From Sisyra terminalis (lineage: Eukaryota; Arthropoda; Insecta; Neuroptera; Sisyridae), in contig OY292278.1 of NCBI GenBank assembly GCA_958496175.1, positions 14,880,001 through 14,944,000 on the forward strand: 64,000 bases of DNA, read 5' to 3'. Positions 11,063 through 22,848 of this stretch are shown one piece after another (the first letter of the stretch is position 1; every line of letters begins with the position of its first letter). The notes under the pieces are model-generated. The model did not search any database and was not told where the DNA came from. It saw only the letters and a list, made by a program, of their open reading frames with translations. The position numbers were made by a program, and so were the translations under genes.

Positions 11063-14000
11063 AAAATCTTTTATCATTCGATAAAACACTGTCATATTTC
11101 CTGATCCTTGTCCAGCACTCTTTCTTAAAAATAATCCCCATTACTCCTATAGTAAATTGATTTTCATCTAGCACCTCTTTCCTTTTCTAATATATTATCT
11201 TATTTAGTGGTTTGGTGGGAGATGAAACTGAAAGTTTTAGAATCACTGAATTTTTTTACATGAAGTTTTTTTTTCCAACCTACCATTGTTACACCTTAAG
11301 AACTTGATGAATGTATGTCAAAATGGTACCAGACAACCAAAAATTTAGCAGAATGTTCCTTATTCAATACTAAAACACCTGTGAAAATTTTAAAACAATT
11401 CACTACATCGTTAAAAAGTAACTGTAATTTAAAAATACTATAATTTTACACGTAACCTTATGGATATTCGGTGATCAAATAGACTACATTTTAGCGAAAA
11501 AATACTACCAGGCATCCCAAACTTTCAAACTATATAATTTAAACTTTAAGGAACTAATTTTGCATAATTTTATTTGAATTCACTATACGGTTTTTAAGAA
11601 ACAAACTATAAACAAACCAAATATGGGGTTTTTACTTGATAAATTAAGAAGTGTATAAGAAAATACGGCAACAATTTCGTCAGCTGAGACGTACGGTCTT
11701 GTATATAATACAAGCTGGGTAAGTACATTTGGTTAGATAAAAATGAAACGTAGAATTTATCTTTGTCGTACTCATGAATACACAGTATAAAGCGGAAAAG
11801 AATGAAATATGTGAAATAATTTATTTTCTAAATATTGAGCATTTTGCGCATGCTTATTCACATCATGTGAGAGAAACATACTAAAATTACCAACACTGCC
11901 AACCCATTGATTCGCCAACATTATCACGTTTTCATTATCTTATATAATGTCGAATTATTAATTTAATTTTTATTTTTTAGTTATAGTTGTCTTAAAAACA
12001 TACTAATTTAATGTTTAATTTATGATTAAATCATATCAAAAAAGTACATTCATAACTTATGAGTATTAAATCAATAATATTTTGATTTGTTAAGTTGAAA
12101 TCATATTCAGTGTCAAAAGTTCGATAAAATTTTTTGGTGAAATTTCCGATTTTCTCTTAAACTATATATAGTTTTTTTAAGTATAAACCTATTGATTCGC
12201 CTCAAGGTAAGCTATACGACGTAATTATTCACGAATTTATATTTTTTTTTTGTACTTTTGTCTCCGATTGTACCTCCATAACGTCCTTAAAAATTTAAAG
12301 ACCATTTTCATATAAAATAAATGTATTTGGAGTTGTTTTTCTATTCACGTGAATTTCATTATTTATAATTATATTTATCTGTTATATCTTATGATAGAGC
12401 CCTTATTAGAGTCATCTACATCTTCCCTTTCAAATTTTAAATTTAAAGGTCGATTTTTCTTTTCATAAAAATCGGTTTAGTTATTTTCCTACACAATCAA
12501 TATTTAATTGGTATTCACCGAACTAATATCATCGATTTTCAATTATCACTTAAAAAAACCCGAAAAACATACAAAATTTATTCAATTCAATGTTTAAAGG
12601 AAATTTCACAATTTGGTTTTCAAATGCGGTTTTCCCGTGAAAAGATCATCTTGAACTTGACCGATTTTTAAACTCTCAAAAGAATACCAACATCAAAACT
12701 AGAAAGGTTGAATTTTTAATAAATTTTCCATTTCCTTTAATTCAATTCCATCATTGTACTCCAAGGCTCCTTATCAATAAGCCAATCTATGTTGTAATAT
12801 TTACAAAAAAAAAAATAGATTTGGAAAATAGATAAGCATATTCCGTGAAAATATCTTCATATTTCATTTTATAAAGTTTATTATTTCGTTCATAACAATG
12901 AAAAATTGTTTGAATTAAATTAGAAATTTAATTAAAAAAAAGAAACATTTTTGATATTTAAAATACATTAACGGGTTACATTAAAGGCGGTATATTTGTT
13001 TGGAGGAAATAAATTTTTGATTTTTTTTTCATCGCAAGTCCTTTATGGGAAAGTTGTTCGGAAAGAAATTCAAATGGAATTCCATTTGAAAAATCTATGT
13101 CACTTTAATAAATCTTAAATATTTGTTCATGCAAAAATGAAATGGAAAGGCGTTGCTAATTTCCAGGTTAGTGGCGTTACGTTAGTCCCACTGTATGATG
13201 TGGGTACAGAATACAGGCGAACTGAAATCGCCAGCGTTCAATAACTGGATTTGTTTGTTAAAGGTTACACCTCAAACAAAACCTACAATTAACATAAATA
13301 ATGACTTTTACTAATGGGAAATTAATTAATTTACCGAGAGCTCAATGTCGTGTTGTTCAAATTTACGCCATAATTCAATAACAAATTAGAATTATATTCG
13401 GTCGAAGAGACACGCCAGAGGAAAGGATGTGTGACTAGATTGCATCACTCTAAATACATAATATACAAACGTGAAAATCGAATTGGGCATAATTTATGTA
13501 TTGAAAAACAGAAGGCTACATTTGATCGATTTTACCAGAGCACATTTGTGTACGATTATTCATTTTCGGCGTCCAATTAAAAGTCAACGGTAATTGGTTT
13601 TATCGGTTTCAGTTCAATTTACGCGGACAAATCATATTTCAATTTTCCATTATCCGATAAATATGAGAAATGGATTTGAATATTTGTGACTGAATTATGC
13701 TGAAATTGATAGACTAAATTCCCTCAAACTTTACCAAGAAAATTTGATACCTAATTTTTATAAGTAACACAAATAAGGGATTAGAGTAACTATAAGAGCT
13801 CGAAAATAGTTTGGACTACTAATCTATTTAAATACAGTGGAAATTGGAAAAATGTCTTACTTTACTGCAAAATTTTGAGCAGTTATCATGTTAGTTATAA
13901 ATTGGTAGAAAATCTGGAATGTCTGATTTTTTTTCCTGGAATATAGTCCTCATTTTTTACTTTGTCAAATTGTAGTTTAATGGTCCAAAGGTTTGACTAT

Positions 14001-14380
14001 AAGATGCAAGAGTTTGCTGAATAATCTTTTAAACCTCAATTGTCCGTAATGTCCTGAAAGTCTTAAATCGATTTTCATGTATGACGCCTTGGGGAACAGT
14101 AGTGCTTCTCTTCGTCTTTTACTCTTCAACCCTTTAAAAAGTAGGTGCAAGTCTTAAAGTATATCAAATTCAAGTGACCAATTTAATAATCATAGTTTTA
14201 AGTATCCAAAAACTATTGAGAATATACATATTAGATTTAAAAAATTGACCTGATTTTTTTAACTGAATTGGAAAATTCACTGTTAATTTATCTAGCTGTC
14301 AATCTTCTGGCCATCATCAAAGGCTGAATTACGTCTTATTTCTGGAGCTCCCATTAAGAGATCCTGTAACACCTTAAGGT
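11063..14380. other. A+T-rich non-coding stretch, nothing recognised
   Basis: No open frame of note and no repeat pair was found in 3.3 kb. The only visible structure is a perfect 18-bp palindrome, CAAATGGAATTCCATTTG, near 13,070. Confidence 0.5.
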
Positions 14381-14878
14381 ACTTTCGTCATAGCAAAATG
14401 TTTTGTTTTCAATTCCAATAGCAGAATTTCCGTTTTTGGTAATGGCTTTTTCTAAATTTTTGAATTGAACCACATTTCGCAATTGTCTAGTTCCCATGTT
14501 GATGAAAAGATGCTTTTCTATCTTCGACATCTTTATGACTTCTGGCTTTCCCATAGGATCCAACCGAAACCGGGGGGCCCAAAGCTAATCACTTTTTCTG
14601 TATCGATGAAAGAACAGGTGGGGAAAGATCGCACCCCTTAAGAGCTTTGGGTTAGTATTGGGATTTGGGATTAGCTTTGGGCCCCCGGTTTCGGTTGGAT
14701 CCTATGGGAAAGTCAGAAGTCATAAAGATGTCGAAGAGAGAAAAGCATCTTTTCATCAACATGGGAACTATACCATTGAGAAATGTGGTTCAATTCAAAA
14801 ATTTAGAAAAAGCCATTACCAAAAACATAAATTCTGCTATTGGAATTGAAAACAAAACGTTTTGCTATGACAAAAGTC
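14381..14878. mobile_element. Foldback element with 210-bp arms
   Basis: The left arm (14,381-14,590) and right arm (14,669-14,878) are inverted copies with few differences, around a 78-bp spacer. Both arms carry CCGGGGGCCCAAAGC-type ends facing the spacer, next to CAACCGAAACCGG. Arm open frames read the same peptide from both sides (FINMGT, VVQFKNLEKAITKN, FCYD), but only because the DNA is duplicated, and I recognise no domain. The spacer-proximal part (GGGCCC, then TTTTTCTGTATCGA) is shared with the smaller foldback at 17.6 kb, so the two belong to one family. High arm identity implies recent origin or gene conversion. Confidence 0.8.
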
Positions 14879-15224
14879 AAGTGCAACAGCAACAAAAATC
14901 GCTTACATAATTAAAATTTGAAATTTATATTTCAAAAATCTTATATGGATCAGTAATCTAAAATCTCAGGAAACAAGAAAGGAAGTATCTGGAGAGTTTT
15001 GAAATGTGGGATTGGATAAGAGTGGAGAAAATTTAATGGACCAATTGGGTTACAAAGTAGTGAGAAGAGGCAACAAAGAAAAAAATATCATTGATATGGT
15101 GACAAAAAGAAACACTAATTTAAGGGGTTATTTTCTTATAAGACATATTCCCATAGTTGATGTTATAGAAAGGAAACTGGAAAACTTCAACTAAATAGAT
15201 GATAAAACGGATTGCAATTATGGT
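14879..15224. other. Non-coding stretch
   Basis: A 62-codon frame at 15006-15194 is unrecognised. Nothing else is seen. Confidence 0.4.
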
Positions 15225-15780
15225 TACAAACGATATATCGATTTTTCAAAGATCGATAAGTCGTTCATAAACATCGACGTTTTAACATCGATTTTGGAAC
15301 CCAAAACATCGATTATACATCGTACTTCATAAACAATGTTTTATCATAGAGCCACCTCCCCTAATCACAAGAATGATTTTTTGAACACCGTTTAACGGTA
15401 GGTTAGGCTAGATAATAATCTAACGACGTTAGACTATAATCTGATGGAGTTTACAATTTTGCGATATCGTATGTTACTATTAAAGCAGGTCATTCACGCT
15501 CCAACTTACAGTCCAACTAGTGGTCAGACTTTCGAAGTTGAATCTAAAGTCGGACCGTGAATGATGTTGTTGGAAGTTGGATGTTTATCGGATCATTTAG
15601 GCAATCCAACTAGAAGATCCGACTAGTTGGACTGCAAGTCGGAGCGTGAATGGCCTGCTTAAAGAAATATTTTATTAAAATTTATTTACGTAAATGTTGG
15701 TAAAATCCATCGACAAAATATCGATGAACTGTTTATAAACTTCGATGCTTTAATGAGCAATTTGCATCGCTAATTGCATT
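15225..15780. repeat. ATCGAT-rich direct repeat flanking a MITE
   Basis: The left block (15,255-15,300) contains ATCGATAAGTCGTTCATAAA, then CATCGACGTTTTAACATCG. The right block (15,718-15,765) contains ATCGATGAACTGTTTATAAA, then CTTCGATGCTTTAATGAGC. These look like diverged direct copies of one phrase, full of CATCGA words. The MITE at 15,482-15,660 lies between them. This is probably an older repeat interrupted by the MITE. Confidence 0.5.
15482..15660 (-). mobile_element. MITE, GCAGGCCATTCACGC family, copy 3 (inverted)
   Basis: The left end reads AAAGCAGGTCATTCACGCTC and the right end on the minus strand reads AAGCAGGCCATTCACGCTCC. The internal order (ACTTTCGAAGTTGAATC, GTTGTTGGAAGTTGG) is that of copies 1 and 2 read backwards, so it sits in the opposite orientation. 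TTAAA stands directly outside GCAGG on the left and outside CCTGC on the right, a possible short target duplication. Confidence 0.85.
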
Positions 15781-17607
15781 TCTGGACTTAACTAAAAAAA
15801 AAAAAAAGGATTAGCTATTCCAATTGAACAAAGGATGCAAGAAGGAGGTATACAACCACGCGGGTAACCAAACTGGTCGCCAAGTGTTACATTACATGAA
15901 GAGTGACCAATCGGCAATTTCCATTAAGTTTTCCCCCTAATTCTTTTCGTATCACATATGCCTTTTACATTTAACCAAGAATTATTTTTTTTTCTTTTGA
16001 TATGAGGTAATATTATATAGAATAAATGTAGCAAAATCGTTAAATAATTTGTTGAAAAATTTATAAAATATTTTGTTGAGAAAAAATCTAAAGTATGTCT
16101 TGCAAAAATAATATTCATATTCATGGGCCGATTGCCAAGCAACAACAGCGTAAGGCTGAAATAAATTGCGTGGAAATTAAATAAAATGCCTTATTAAAAG
16201 TGAATTCATTTGTATTTAATTAAGCAAACGTTAATTAACTTTAATTCTATGTATGAATACACGTACATACGTATTTATTACGATTATTTTAATCATAGCA
16301 TTCACAATTCGTTTCTTCTTCACATATATCTTTTTTTTTCTTTCTTTTTACTTCAACTTCCATTTATTAATATATTTAGATTATGTGTATTGTTTGCAAA
16401 CGCACAACACATTTCCAAGTTTACAATATGGAAGGAAAATTATGAAAGGAAAATATGTGGAAAATTAAGGAATATGATTTTAATGTGAAAAATTGAAAGT
16501 TTTATATTCGGCGCATTGGCAGACAGACGGAAGTCGCGCCTTTTAATTTAGAGTTGCACAAAAAATTTACAAAAAAAAACCGCTGGCCATCTACAACTCG
16601 AAACGAACGCAAAACTTCCTCTCCAAACTTCATTATAATTCTTCTTCTACTCGTTTATTTTTTATATTATTATATTAAATTGTATAGAACGTTACATATT
16701 AAATTTTATTGTCTCGAGGAAAGACAAAACATTCATTTCGAAATAATATTTGAGAAGAGAAAAAAATGTAAATGTGATTTTTTTTTCGGTGTCCCATCCA
16801 TTCCAGAAGTGATGGCCGTTATTTTTCCCCTGTCTAATTTAAACACAAATGATATTTATAGGCTTCATGTATAATTTTAATTTTGAGCCCTCGAATTTGT
16901 TATTTCTTTTATTCGTTCACATAAAAAGCGAGAAATTCGTTTAAAAATCAATAAAACTATCTGATTAATTGAATAAAATATTTAATTTATTGGTGAATTA
17001 ATCGTAAAATTTATTTAATGGGATCATAAAAATAAATTTGAGACTATTCAGATGAAAAAATGTAGACGAATAGAGTGGAAGAAATGGCAAATTTGGCATT
17101 TGCTAATATCAATGAAAATATAAAGAATTTATTTTTTCCATATAAAATTTTTTTTTCGAGAAAGCTTTTTCTTAGTATATTTAAAAGAAAAAGGTCTAAT
17201 AAAATCTCTAGTTGGAAAAACATGTCCAAATTTATTGAATTCATCGAAAATGAACGTATATTTCAGAGAAAAATTCGAAAAACGAAAAAGTTTGTTAGGT
17301 TTAAGTCTATACTTAACTTAGAGTAACGAATTTTAACAGGGAAGTGGCGCCCCCTAAAGCTTTTTAGGTAGTAGATGCTTTACAAAGAAATGGTAAGTGT
17401 TTTTGTTCCTTCGTTTTAAGAAAATTTCATCATTGAAATTCTTTGAAATTCATTATTTATATTATTACAATGGTAAAACTGCCTCAAATATAATAACAAA
17501 TTTTTATTGTAATTTTTGTTCTGGTTATGGGGAAAATAATGAAAAAAGTTCATCACGTAATGTATCATTGCAAATCACAATTGAAAAGTACTTTTTTTGG
17601 CCGTAAT
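15781..17607. other. A+T-rich non-coding stretch
   Basis: Several open frames occur (up to 106 codons at 16554-16874, plus). They are rich in Phe, Ile, Tyr and Lys, as expected from A+T-rich DNA, and I recognise none. No repeat pair was seen. Confidence 0.45.
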
Positions 17608-17767
17608 CGGGGGCCCAAATCGAACCATTTTTTCTGTATCGAAAATGGTAATACCAAACTTTTTACTACTAGCGCTGGTGGAAGATAAAACGACACCAGC
17701 GCTAGTAGTGAGAGGCTTGGTACTGACATTTTCGATACAGAAAAAATAGTTCGATTTGGGCCCCCGG
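17608..17767. mobile_element. Small foldback element with 73-bp arms
   Basis: The left arm (17,608-17,680) starts CGGGGGCCCAAATCGAACCA and runs through TTTTTTCTGTATCGAAAATG to ACTACTAGCGCTGGTG. The right arm (17,694-17,767) is its reverse complement with a few changes, and the loop is 13 bp. The outer GGGGGCCCAAA and the TTTTTCTGTATCGA block are shared with the 14.4-kb foldback, and so is the right flank TTTCGGTTG. A fragment, GCAGCGCTAATAGTGG, near 18,056 may be a further relic. Confidence 0.8.
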
Positions 17768-18887
17768 TTTCGGTTGAAAAAACTTATGGATATAACCCTT
17801 ATCACTATGTATAACAAAATTTCTGTTTAATTAATTTTAATGTTGTGTTACTTAAAAAACATTTTTTTTTCAAATTGCATTATTTGTTACTTATTCCTAA
17901 TATATTACCACATTTTGTGAGAAAACTTAATATGATGAATTTCATATTTGAAATAAGCGTAAAAACTACATTAAAATGATCTATTACAGTCAAAACATTT
18001 TTTAAAACATATTGTTTTGCTGGCAAAGTCACGGTGGGGACAACTGAATCGATTGCAGCGCTAATAGTGGTTGAAAAAATGAATTTCGTTAAGTTATGCT
18101 CCTAATGCTTTTATTGTTAATAAACAGGTTCACATTAATAATAATTATAATAGTTGTTATTAATTGCGAAAATTTATATTACTTATTTGTATACGCCGAA
18201 ATAAACAGAATTCACAGATACATAAACACTCTTTACTGTTTTATTTATTTTTTCCTTTCTTTTTAAAAAAGCGAATACAATCAAAAGTTCGGTAATGAAT
18301 CCACATAATGGATAGTTTAGTGCAGCCCTCAGATGTCGTTTCCATCGTACACAGAACGAATTCCATTGACTTACGATTTCAATTTAAAAAGAAAATAATT
18401 AATGAAATAAAATATTTCTTTTAGTCTTATTTCTGAAATATGCTTGCAATTTACATAAATTTTGAACCGAAGTTTAAAAAGAAATGGATTTAAGACGTAT
18501 TGCCACAGATACGTATTTCAATTGCCATGCAATTTCTTCATGTTTAAACAGTGATGCAATAATACTTTCATCGTTACATTTTTAATATTAGCTTGCTTCA
18601 TTTCAATAGTATTAGGGAATTGTGTTATCTGTTTTTGAAACTGAAGGAGGGTACTTTTCACCCCGATGTTAATGCCAGATTTGGGGGTAACCAGAGGTTT
18701 AGTAAGAAAAAGAAAGAAGTATAATCAACTTTATTTTTTATTTGTTGAAAAGGATTTCTAGTTTTTTCCTCCCTTAAGTTCTCAAACAAACGAAAGTAGC
18801 AGTCATCGAACTCGTAACGAAAACACAAAAAACTTGACGTATTAAATCAATATAAAATTATATATATATGTGTATCCCGCAGGCTCG
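17768..18887. other. A+T-rich non-coding stretch
   Basis: No feature was seen apart from the short GCAGCGCTAATAGTGG relic near 18,056. Confidence 0.5.
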
Positions 18888-19109
18888 TTATCCCGAGATG
18901 CAGGGCTCCAAGAAGCGGGACAATAGTCCCATACGAATCGGGTAACTGCGATTCGTGTTAAACACGACAAGGTCGTTGTACTTGGCGATATCATCATCAC
19001 AATCGGCATTAGTTTCCGCAGCATCCAAATCCAGGATCAGATGTTTGTACCCGCGTATCGTGACGAATGGGGTAGGTTTTTTGCCCTCTTGTTGAAACTT
19101 TGCTAATTT
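18888..19109 (-). CDS. Unidentified open frame in a G+C-rich island (possible terminal exon)
   Basis: On the minus strand a 73-codon frame with no internal stop ends at TAA (18,888-18,890). It has no ATG at its start, and a stop lies just upstream at 19,110. An AG (in ATTAG, minus strand) near its start could serve as a splice acceptor, although the preceding pyrimidine tract is weak. The translation includes KPTPFVTIRGYKHLILDLDA, then the acidic ETNADCDDDIAKYND, and ends SRFLEPCISG. Composition is more balanced and CpG-richer than the surroundings. I do not recognise the family. It may be a last exon, a piece of a transposon protein or a pseudogene. A shorter overlapping frame on the plus strand is also open, so the coding strand is not proven. 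Confidence 0.35.
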   Translation of the reverse strand, partial: KLAKFQQEGKKPTPFVTIRGYKHLILDLDAAETNADCDDDIAKYNDLVVFNTNRSYPIRMGLLSRFLEPCISG

Positions 19110-19982
19110 TTAACAGTAATTACGTCGACTAATTTCCGATCTTGATTTTCCCGGTTGTTAGATGGAGTCGATTAATTTGTACGCTTACGCCACGTGGTTC
19201 GGTGGTTCTTTTACGCGCGCTTTGATAGCGATATCCATTTTCCGGGGTTATCATTCGCGTTTCTCGAATTTATTTTTAGAAAGAGAGTAATGACCGCGAT
19301 TACATTCCACCCTTTGGATCTACTACGAGGGACGTTGTTCCCTTTCATTCACAACGATATTTGTATGCGAAAAGAAAGATTATCGAACCGCTTTTGTGTA
19401 AAATACAAACGCACAAGTTGGAAGAAAAAAACGCCGTCAGGATTTTAACCCTTACGAAATAAACATGCGTGCGTTGAATCCAAACGCTTTATTGTGCTCG
19501 GAACTGGCAAAAATTCAATAGGAAAACATATTGTACCATACTATACAACTGTAAATTCGATGAGGGAATAATTTTGCATATGAAACTATTATGGTAAGAA
19601 GATTGCAGGTTTTATGTAAGTAGAAGTTCTACTTTTGTGATCTGTGAAATTGTAATTGGGTAATTATATAACTAGAAAATGGAATTTGAATTTATGAATT
19701 GCAATCATTGAAACATCGGTTTTATGTTTTACACTGAAAACAATTGGAAGAAATCTATTGGGTTTGTTGGCAAGAGATGGAATTGAACGGAAGATTCGCT
19801 GTAAAATATATAAGTCAGTAGAGTTCCGGCACTAAGAGTAATAGGTTTGTAGTTCTAATAACAGATAGAGAGGAATTCATTTAATATATCTACCATTTAT
19901 TCCCTTCAAAAAAAAATTCAACAATAATTAATTATAATAATAATCTATACGGAAATACCCTCAATACCGTATCAATACTTAA
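19110..19982. other. G+C-richer island, then A+T-rich sequence
   Basis: The CpG-rich composition continues to about 19,500. A plus-strand frame (19194-19448, 84 codons) is open but unrecognised. From 19,500 to 19,980 nothing is seen. Confidence 0.35.
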
Positions 19983-20474
19983 GCTTTAAGAAATACTTTA
20001 GTTAAATTTTCCCGAATTTTGGACAAATGTTTACAGGTAACCATTTACCTCATATATTTTCGGCTTGTCTATTCTAAAACTCTTATCTTGATATCTTTTA
20101 AGTATAAGTGGAATAGTGTTAAGATAAATTTCAGTTCTAAATATTCAAAATAGCATGAAAAGATAAGTTCAGATTTGAGAAGTGGTAGAAAACCGGTGTG
20201 TCAATGAATAAGAATCAGAACTAAGAATTAGCAAGGGGTATAATTAAGCTATCTATAGCTAGCTTTGTATGGGAAAAGTGTCCTGCCCCCGCGGTTTTTT
20301 CGATTCAAACTCTGAAGATCGTTTTGATACTAAATAAAAAAAAATTAGCCAAATTTTTGCTTTTTATACCATATAAATATGTTATCACCATCAATACCGT
20401 ATTGATACGGTAATATCGTATATATTGGTAATACCCTCAATACGGCATTACCGGTATTGCCGGTATTACCATAC
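19983..20474 (+). repeat. Composite repeat, left segment (copy A)
   Basis: This segment (ACTTTAGTTAAATTTTCCCG, TTTAAGTATAAGTGGAATAG, GCCCCCGCGGTTTTTTCGAT) is repeated at 22.42 kb in the same orientation with about the same order. It ends in a run of ATACCGT/ACGGTAT words (20,390-20,470) that are self-complementary. The hAT-like insertion follows directly. No coding capacity was seen. Confidence 0.7.
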
Positions 20475-20692
20475 CCAAGGGTGGATTTAGGGGAGAGGTA
20501 TGTGACCCCCACGGTATTTTTGTGTACTGTGGAGGTTCCATCACAGTACATACTTAGAAGCAAATCAAATTATTAGAGTTGTTAAAATTTATGAATTAAA
20601 CAACAGAAAGAACATTAGTGAAACTCTAGTCTATTTCTGGCTGGAATATTGTACCCCTCCCCCCAGAAAAAAATCCTGAACCCGTCCTCGAC
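20475..20692 (+). mobile_element. hAT-like non-autonomous element, copy A
   Basis: The left end is CCAAGGGTGGATTTAGGGGA. The right end on the minus strand is TCGAGGACGGGTTCAGGATT, a diverged inverted repeat of the CAAGGGYRGATTYAGG type. The interior (GACCCCCACGGTATTTTTGT, GTACTGTGGAGGTTCCATCA, TCTGGCTGGAATATTGTACC) is the same as in copy B but inverted relative to the left segment. Flanking 8-mers are ACCATACC and ACCGTACT, a partly decayed 8-bp duplication as expected for hAT. Confidence 0.65.
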
Positions 20693-20771
20693 CGTACTGA
20701 TACGGTATTGACGATATTACCGATAGATAAGGTATTGACGGTATTATCTCATATACATCTTATTTCTATCA

Positions 20772-20870
20772 AAGTGGTCACTCCAAAACTGGGTTTGAAT
20801 CTCGTAATGTTTTTTTTCACTTATTTTTCAATCTACGGATTTTTGTCCTTAGAGTCCGAAAGACCATCAT
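20772..20870 (+). mobile_element. SINE fragment, degenerate
   Basis: AAGTGGTCACTCCAAAACTG, then GGGTTTGAATCTCG, corresponds to the SINE head with the part between the boxes deleted. It is followed by ATCTACGGATTTTTGTCC and TTAGAGTCCGAAAGACC, matching the SINE body. The B box is mutated to GGTTTGAATC. Confidence 0.6.
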
Positions 20871-22423
20871 TGTTATGAATCGATCGATCGACAGAATTAA
20901 GAGAAAAATCGGGGAACTAAACAAAAATGCAGGATTTTTTGATATACTTTGGTTAACATTTAGATTGGAAAATTTGTAGACGTCATCGTGTATACGCACA
21001 TTATGTAAAGAGCTTCTAAAGTTCAATAGAATATAGGTGAACTATGTTGTTGATTGATTTTATTTCATAAACTTTTCCAGTAAAATTGATCCAAGTTTCG
21101 AGTCCAGTAGCTTTTTAAACCTAGTAAAATAAGTCAGGGAAGTTGTTTTGGAAAGGATTTTTCTATGGTAACGTTTTCTTATGGAATCCGAAATGATACT
21201 TTAATCGCTTTTTGAAAAATAACTTTTCAAACTTTGACATTATAACCCGAACCCGCGAGACTGACTCACCGAACCCCTAGATTACTCCTTAAGTAAATTC
21301 GAATCGTAAATCTTAAAAACTCTATTTCTAATACATTTTTATTTTGTTCGAATTATGAATTGGAAAATTAACATTCCTTCAATCTGTAAAACGAAAACAA
21401 ACAGAAGAAATTTCGAATATTCAAATGAGTATGTGTCATTTGCATTAAAATTCAATTCTTTTCGTTGTTCAAACACGATGATTAAAATTACCATTGATTG
21501 AACAAATTTCAAATGTATTATTTACAAGCAATAAATATGCGAATACATTTGCAACTACGACAGTACAATAGAGAAAGAGTGTTATCTAAATATGTCAGAG
21601 CAAAATTGCAAAACTCATCAGATTACCAACGTCTTGGGCTATTTTTTTATGCAAATATTTAATGTAAAATAAAAATAATAAAAAACCCACAGAGAAATTG
21701 TAATTATTGTTTTTTTGGTCTATTATCGCTCCAAATGTATATTTTCAATCATTCAAGATAAGATTAGTTTATATTTAGATTTTATCAATTAACGCTCATT
21801 TAATTCCTACTATTGATGGCAATTTATTGGTCTGCTAAGATTGTTGAAAACTTTTCCCGGACATAGTTATCTGCGATGCTTTCAAAGGCATTTTTTTTCG
21901 TATTGTTCAGGAACATCAATCATTGATTGCAATCGAATCAAGATAACATCCACAGTTATATCTGGGAACTCATCAAAAAGCGCCAACACTATCGAAAAAA
22001 AAATCATTTAAGTTTCCGAATTCTTCTATTTACATGCCTGTTGCAATACTAATGGGATGTTTGGTTAAAAATAAAAATCACAAGTCCAATGTCACGTAGC
22101 ACCCACAAACATGTTTTTTTTTATAATTTATACAAAAATCAAAGTTAGGACAAATATTTTCTCCCACTTTTCCCCCAAATCTATCGAGCAGATAACGGAC
22201 AAATAAATTAGATGCCAATGCCAAATTTTTGTTTACCAATTTCATCATGATGACGAATGCTATATTGGGATACTGAATATGAATTGTTATCGTAAAGTGG
22301 TTCAACAAAGTTTTATTTGGATCATTTTTTCTTTAAAACGAATCTTACAATAAAAGTAGTTAATACTCGAAGATCAACCTACTGAAAAACTAGTCAAATT
22401 TTGCTTAGATGAAGAGAAGCTTC
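20871..22423. other. A+T-rich stretch with one hAT-end fragment
   Basis: At 21,247-21,283 the phrase CCCGAACCCGCGAGACTGAC, then TCACCGAACCCCTAG, matches the subterminal part of the hAT terminus at 26.4-26.5 kb, so this is a small relic of that family. Nothing else is recognised. Confidence 0.5.
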
Positions 22424-22848
22424 CAGAAAAACTTTAGTTAAATTTTCCCGAATTCTGGACAAATGTTTACAGGTTACCACTTAACTCATTTATTTTAAAA
22501 CTCTTATCTTGATTATCTTTTAAGTATAAGTGGAATAGTATTAAGATAAAATTTCAGTTATAAATATTCAAATTTTTTTCTTTTTTTGAAATTATTTGGA
22601 GATAAATTAATGGTGATTCTGTATTATGAAAAGATTAGTTGAGATTTGAGAAGTGGTAGAAAATCGATGTGCCAATGAATAAGAATCAGAACTAAGAAAT
22701 AGCAAAGGGTATCTATAGCCAGTTTTGTATAGGAAAAGTGCCCTGCCCCCGCGGTTTTTTCGATTCAAACTTTGGAGATCGTTTTTCAAATTTTCAGCTT
22801 TTTATACCATATCAATACGGTATTACCGTCAATACCGTATCGGTACGG
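22424..22848 (+). repeat. Composite repeat, left segment (copy B)
   Basis: This is a direct copy of 19,983-20,474, with an extra A+T-rich block near 22,570-22,625 not present in copy A. It shares CAAATGTTTACAGGT, AAGAATCAGAACTAAGAA, and GCCCCCGCGGTTTTTTCGAT, and ends in the ACCGTAT/ATACGGT words that precede the hAT-like insertion. Confidence 0.7.

Noticed and set aside
14354..14910. Two similar ~70-80 aa proteins on opposite strands
   Set aside because: Their similarity is fully explained by the DNA inverted repeat; no domain is recognised.
16554..16874. 106-codon plus-strand frame with a hydrophobic stretch
   Set aside because: The Ile/Leu/Tyr run is typical of translated A+T-rich DNA; no family recognised and no promoter or splice context.
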